From NCBI RefSeq assembly GCF_900101595.1, contig NZ_FMYY01000028.1, forward strand, positions 18,816 to 82,815: a DNA stretch of 64,000 bases. The letters are read 5' to 3'. This stretch comes from Paenibacillus sp. cl123. Lineage in GTDB: Bacteria > Bacillota > Bacilli > Paenibacillales > NBRC-103111. How positions within the stretch are numbered: the first letter of the stretch is position 1; each line of letters opens with the position of its first letter. Position numbers and translations under genes: made by a program. This document shows positions 60,901 through 64,000 of the stretch, piece after piece. Below the pieces are notes generated by a model. The model was not told where the DNA came from. It made no database searches and saw nothing but the letters and a program-made list of their open reading frames with translations.

Positions 60901-61018
60901 GCGCTCGAATCACACCTGGCAGGATTGGTGGTCGTTCCGCCCCGAGGGAGCGGAATATACGGACGATTACGTGCTGCGGCCGTATGGTTTGATGGGACAA
61001 ATTCATATTTACGGTTAG
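57905..61018 (+). CDS. GH106-family alpha-L-rhamnosidase-like glycoside hydrolase
   Basis: The 1037-residue protein has the GH106 beginning HRSIPFWSWNGKLEQAELNT, QIEGFKAQGMGGFMMHVREG, WLYDEDRYSSGMGGGLVAR and the candidate catalytic block GIFTDEPFIRGF (about residue 231-242), then HYCEIGIVGAVQFGGAVMPH and ETYGVTGWDLTFEGRKWIGD. GH106 enzymes remove terminal alpha-L-rhamnose from rhamnogalacturonan and related glycans. No signal peptide is visible, so oligosaccharides imported by the Lpl-type transporter are the likely substrate. The C-terminal about 250 residues are beta-rich. Its start follows GAAGG by a short distance. Confidence 0.88.
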   Translation: MKSRRLADMLVSKGAAEYEQLKDMFASPPVEHRSIPFWSWNGKLEQAELNTQIEGFKAQGMGGFMMHVREGLETAYLSDEFMERIKESVEKAKAEGIYAWLYDEDRYSSGMGGGLVARAGGDAVRAKALELVICQEFLADDSILAVYRAEVNGNELVSCVKLEDARAGRPPLGGNEVYLVMHRRIAARNEWCNGETHTDVMNPESARLFIETTYERYKQAVGEEFGRTVPGIFTDEPFIRGFKERLHAPDMTWIAWSDLLPAAFAARRGYEIWDTLPYFFFHGPPAAKIRHDYWRTVTEMFCSAYTEQIGDWCRENGILFTGHYCEIGIVGAVQFGGAVMPHYRYLDIPGIDILCEQTDESLTVKQASSVARQYGKKKVLSETYGVTGWDLTFEGRKWIGDWQFALGVNLLTHHLALYSLRGCRKRDYPPSFNYNVNWWEHNHTIEDYFARLGALLSEGDAVREVLVVHPGTSVWARLGMDVQAAQWRNKAGNTEELDRYNREFHELVQLLLGEHYDFDLGDELIMQEIGRVEGSRLQVGQADYRVVVLPSLSNMLRPTFELLVAYVNAGGIVLSYGNVPHLLEGVPSTELELLTNHPAFRRLASRYELVMELEKRLPRSVSLKDRSGREADRLLYMRRELADCTVVFVVNNDRDNAVDVEVRIQGCGKLEEWNVLTGDRFAREVEAAGGYSVFRDSFGAADSKLYVLTPGEEDAPSPLPETGDLQPATGLGPVAGFTRTAPNALVLDRCRYRIGEEAWSEPMGVWQAQRQLRERLDMKQVYMNGNLQRYLWIHEPHPHDGTPVAFCFVFEVKDIPETDTFLVFEQAERFRCRLNGRMLEEALDGWYLDRSMGKLKLSELQTGENVLEVLCDYRHDMEIEDAFLIGDFAVDGSRRLVKEPDRLRFGDWCLQGYPHYCGSMIYHFELDVEVKGGRKIVMELGSYEAVTLQLTINGRDKKAIPWRSAGKVELTDSLVPGVNRIDIEVAGSPRNLFGPLHEARSNHTWQDWWSFRPEGAEYTDDYVLRPYGLMGQIHIYG

Positions 61019-61326
61019 CGGCATAAAGCGGCCGATCAGCCTCGTGACATAAGCGTCACGGGGCTTTGAAGCTTATCTGTCCTTGTGACTATGGCCCGAT
61101 GGGTTAGGCGCTTTTTCGAAAGCTGATCTTTTTTTAAGAAACCTGAGGAGCATGGGGCGTTTAAGTATTCCATTTTTGCCCGGCTTTGTTTTATGATGAA
61201 AAAAGGCTGCTCCAGCAGTTTTCTCTTATGTGGATTCGGACGCTACAAGGTTTACACGGGGTGACCCGTTTGTTAGGATATGAGTACGATGCCTGAATAA
61301 GAGATTATTGTCAAAGTGGGGGTTTC
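61019..61326. other. Intergenic region with terminator before the AraC sensor
   Basis: About 310 bases hold the terminator hairpin at 61038 and the AraC gene promoter, not clearly identified. No coding frame was found. Confidence 0.6.
61038..61067 (+). terminator. Terminator after the GH106 gene
   Basis: AGCCTCGTGAC (61038-61048) pairs with GTCACGGGGCT (61055-61065) with one wobble, followed by TT. Confidence 0.65.
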
Positions 61327-63537
61327 ATGAAAACTCTTCAACCGATTACTTTCATCAAAAACAGATCTAATTCTCTATTTATTCGGCTGCTTGCGGGTTT
61401 TTTGTGCATTGTTGTGCTGCTTGCTTCTCTTACGGTATATGCTATCTCCGTATCCAAGCAAAATATCAGGAAGGAAGTTGAAAAGTACAACACGCTTATG
61501 CTTGAAACGACGAGAGACAGCTATGAGAAGCATTTCGAGCTAATTAAGAAGCAAATGTTTTTGTTTCTTTTCAATGATGACGTGCAAAGGTATCAAAGAA
61601 GTCCCAATTCTGCCATTTTGCCGACGATCGTTAAAGATATTTCAACCTGGGTGGCGAACCCCTTTTTGTTTATCGATAACATTGTGTTCCACTCCAAGCC
61701 GGACGGCTTAATTATTGAAAGGGGCACAAGCACAAACGCGGATTCGATGTTTGGCGTCTTCTATGCCAGCAAGGAGTATCCGCTGGAGTTCTGGAAGCGG
61801 CAATTCGACGAAACCTACGCTGTCCGGATCTTTCCGGCGACGGCGATTACGAATTATACGAACCGGCTGAGTCCGCAGGAGCTGGGAGATAAGCTCCCCA
61901 TCATATTCAGAAACAGCAACAGCCCGAATATATATATGGCCGTTTTTCTCGATCTCGACAAAATGTATCAAGCCTTTCATCAAAGTCTTTACGATGATTT
62001 TATCGTATACGACGATCAGGGACAGACGATCTACAAGAGCGCGAACCGGGAGCCCTTTCTCTCTTACGAAGAGCTGCGCGCGAATGAAAACGGGGATGCG
62101 TTTATCCGCGATGAGAAGTATTATTTTGTGAAACAAGGTCAGGGCACCGGCTTCAGCTATGTGTACCGTGTTCCGGTAGAGCAGATTGCCAGCCAGACCC
62201 GCTTGAATATTACGCTGATCGGCGCAGTTGTAGCGGCGATCACGCTCAGTATCGTGTTCGCTTTCCTGTTCTCCGCGCAAATTAACAATCCGCTCAAAAA
62301 GATGATTGAATCGATCCGCCACAGGAACGACAAGGCGCCTCACAGGTCGAGCATCAAGGAGTTTAATATCATAAGCGACGAGATTCACGTCAATCAGCTG
62401 ATACGCCAGCAGTTGTCGTTCATCAACCGCTTGAAGGCTATCCGCAGCAACGATCAGGACAGCATTAACCTGGATTTTACGAATAAGACCTTTGTGTTTG
62501 TGCTTTATCAAATCAAACCGTTCCAAACGGATGAAAGCATGCAGGCGTTGTTTCAGAAATGGCTGTATTATATAAAAACGTTTATCGACAGCAAGCTAAA
62601 TCCCGCGTATCCGGACTCGCTGACATTCCAGATGGAACGCGATCAAATCCTGAGCCTGATTTTTATTCGGGAGAGAGCCGAGCTGGACGAACTGCTTCTT
62701 CAGATGAAACATGTGCTTGATCATGACCGGGAATACGGTATCGTCACGATTGCCGTCAGCTCGGCGTATACGGATTCGTCCGACTTAACCGCTGCTTACG
62801 AGGAAGTTCAGGATTTGGTGGGGGAACGGCAATTGATCAACGAAACGCAGATCATTACCGAGCGTGCCGCCAAGCAGACGGCGGTTGGCTTTTCGCCGGA
62901 TCAGGACAAGGAATTTGAAGCGAATTTGAAAGAGGGCAATGCGGCGCAGCTGACGGCGCTGATGGAGCGTTTGTTTACCCGATGGCATGGTAAAAATCTG
63001 ACTGCCGCCATGCTGCAGCGGTTTGCCGAATCTTTCGTCGGCAAGATCCGCAGCGCGACGCTTCCTTTCCAGGTTGAGCCGGAACGTCTGGAGGTTATTC
63101 TGGAGGGAGCGGAAGAGAAAATTCAGCGGTGCAATACGGCACAGGAGCTGGAGGAGCTTCTGCTGGGGTGGGTGACGGCGACCGCGGAGGCCGTGCAGGA
63201 TAAGAAAGAGGAAAAATATCCGGTGACGACGTTTGTGATGGAGTACATCAACGAACACTTGACGGAAGAAATCTATCTGGACGTATTGGCTGAGAAGCTC
63301 AAGATGAGCAGCGGATACTTGTCCACTTATTTCAAGAGCAAAACCGGCAAAAATATTGTAGATTACATCAACGAAACCCGGATTGAGAAGGCGACCGAGC
63401 TTCTGGGCGATAGCCGGATCAAAATTCACGACGCCGCCAAAGCCGTCGGGTATCAGAACATTACGTCGTTTAACCGGATGTTCAAAAAATATAAGGGGCT
63501 AACGCCCAGCGAGTACAGGAAGCGGCTCGACTCTTAG
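61327..63537 (+). CDS. Membrane-bound AraC-family sensor regulator (YesS/Cache type)
   Basis: The 736-residue protein has a first helix (residues about 18-40: LFIRLLAGFLCIVVLLASLT), an extracytoplasmic dCache-like sensor and a second helix (about 291-316: LNITLIGAVVAAITLSIVFA). A cytoplasmic region of about 320 residues leads to a C-terminal AraC DNA-binding domain (EEIYLDVLAEKLKMSSGYLS, KIHDAAKAVGYQNITSFNRM). It senses an external signal, likely an oligosaccharide, and activates nearby genes without a separate kinase. GTGGGGG precedes the ATG. It is the probable activator of the preceding rhamnose locus. Confidence 0.9.
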   Translation: MKTLQPITFIKNRSNSLFIRLLAGFLCIVVLLASLTVYAISVSKQNIRKEVEKYNTLMLETTRDSYEKHFELIKKQMFLFLFNDDVQRYQRSPNSAILPTIVKDISTWVANPFLFIDNIVFHSKPDGLIIERGTSTNADSMFGVFYASKEYPLEFWKRQFDETYAVRIFPATAITNYTNRLSPQELGDKLPIIFRNSNSPNIYMAVFLDLDKMYQAFHQSLYDDFIVYDDQGQTIYKSANREPFLSYEELRANENGDAFIRDEKYYFVKQGQGTGFSYVYRVPVEQIASQTRLNITLIGAVVAAITLSIVFAFLFSAQINNPLKKMIESIRHRNDKAPHRSSIKEFNIISDEIHVNQLIRQQLSFINRLKAIRSNDQDSINLDFTNKTFVFVLYQIKPFQTDESMQALFQKWLYYIKTFIDSKLNPAYPDSLTFQMERDQILSLIFIRERAELDELLLQMKHVLDHDREYGIVTIAVSSAYTDSSDLTAAYEEVQDLVGERQLINETQIITERAAKQTAVGFSPDQDKEFEANLKEGNAAQLTALMERLFTRWHGKNLTAAMLQRFAESFVGKIRSATLPFQVEPERLEVILEGAEEKIQRCNTAQELEELLLGWVTATAEAVQDKKEEKYPVTTFVMEYINEHLTEEIYLDVLAEKLKMSSGYLSTYFKSKTGKNIVDYINETRIEKATELLGDSRIKIHDAAKAVGYQNITSFNRMFKKYKGLTPSEYRKRLDS

Positions 63538-63585
63538 GCCGGCTGCACTAGAGGTGGAAGGGCGCGACTAGCGTTCGAACGGTAG

Positions 63586-64000
63586 CGGCATAAAGGCGGA
63601 GAGGGAAGAAAGAGGTGGAAGTACGCGGCTACAGAAGCTGTGAGGAAGTGGGTGTGGAGTGAAAAAGCGAGAGCGAGCTTGAGCGAGGAAGAAAAAAGAC
63701 AAGTACAGGCAAGATTGCAGAAAGCCTATTCAGCAAATGGAGAAGGTTTCTATGTGCATGCTCCAAAGCAAAAAGGGAATGTGAAGGAACAATTGGGTTA
63801 CATCGGACGATACATGAAACGACCCGCTATAGCATTAAAAAGGATAAGAGAATACGACGGTGAGTTTGTAGTATTCAGCTACCACGATAAAACCAGTGGA
63901 GAAGAGAAAATAGAAAAAGTGACCGTAGAGGAGTTTATTGCTCGGGTTATTCGTCATATTCCTGATGAAAATTTCAAAACCATCCGATATTATGGTGTTT
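63586..64000 (+). pseudogene. IS91-type transposase, 5'-truncated, running off the window
   Basis: An open frame from 63586 lacks a normal start and ribosome-binding site, but its product matches the C-terminal half of IS91/IS801-type Y2 transposases: RLQKAYSANGEGFYVHAPKQ, EQLGYIGRYMKRPAIALKRI, GEFVVFSYHDKTSGEEKIEK, VTVEEFIARVIRHIPDENFK and TIRYYGVF. The zinc-binding and catalytic tyrosine regions would lie further left and are absent, so this copy is truncated at its 5' end. The right end lies beyond the window. It is markedly more AT-rich than the preceding gene. Confidence 0.8.

Overview
The window looks like a chromosomal segment of a low-to-mid GC, spore-forming Gram-positive bacterium, most likely Paenibacillus or a close relative. 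The basis is the density of Lpl/Yes-type carbohydrate ABC transporters with YesM/YesN-like or AraC-type sensors, a CwlJ-like spore cortex hydrolase, many TTG/GTG starts behind strong AGGAGG sites, and a GH106 alpha-L-rhamnosidase locus. No tRNA, rRNA or CRISPR array was seen. Base composition is visibly uneven: roughly 2.7-8 kb and 18-25 kb are AT-rich, while 33-63 kb is GC-rich.

Layout. 0-5 kb: AraC regulator (cut by the window edge), FAD oxidoreductase, MmcQ/YjbR protein, GNAT, Nudix hydrolase and metallophosphatase. 5.1-7.7 kb: an AT-rich orphan encoding an unrecognised 843-residue protein, followed upstream by an IS630-type remnant. 8.5-11.6 kb: an ABC-2 transporter pair, an internally deleted FAD monooxygenase pseudogene and its probable TetR regulator with an operator-like palindrome. 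11.8-17.8 kb: a 2-hydroxyacid dehydrogenase, then a two-component system divergent from a LanFEG-like peptide-immunity ABC transporter, ending in a broken small gene.

17.9-34.5 kb is a long same-strand run of small accessory enzymes: Nudix, histidine phosphatase, GNAT, HAD, DinB, VOC, inositol-phosphatase-like, nucleotidyltransferase-like, YcaQ-like glycosylase, PPOX flavoprotein, SUFU-like, HD and methyltransferase genes, with one CwlJ-like gene on the opposite strand. One histidine phosphatase is frameshifted, and a DUF5662-like gene appears to start at ATT.

35.1-38.8 kb, bounded by two terminators, is the most unusual unit: an ABC exporter with a C-terminal cyclic-nucleotide-binding domain, a GNAT-like protein, two tandem near-duplicate 32/33-residue peptides with identical ribosome-binding sites, and a second paralogous GNAT-like protein whose ATG overlaps the stop of the second peptide (TAATG). 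I propose it as a candidate undescribed peptide-modification and export system, possibly an acylated ribosomal peptide. The function is inference.

38.9-42.5 kb holds an aminotransferase, kduI and a glutaminase. 42.7-48.8 kb is a complete sugar-uptake operon: binding protein, two permeases, YesM-like kinase and YesN-like regulator. 49.3-63.5 kb reads as a rhamnose/pectin-glycan locus: esterase, 2-hydroxyacid dehydrogenase, a GntR regulator fused to a solute-binding domain, an Lpl-type transporter, an M14-like carboxypeptidase, the GH106 enzyme and a membrane-bound AraC sensor-regulator. A 5'-truncated IS91-type transposase runs off the right edge.
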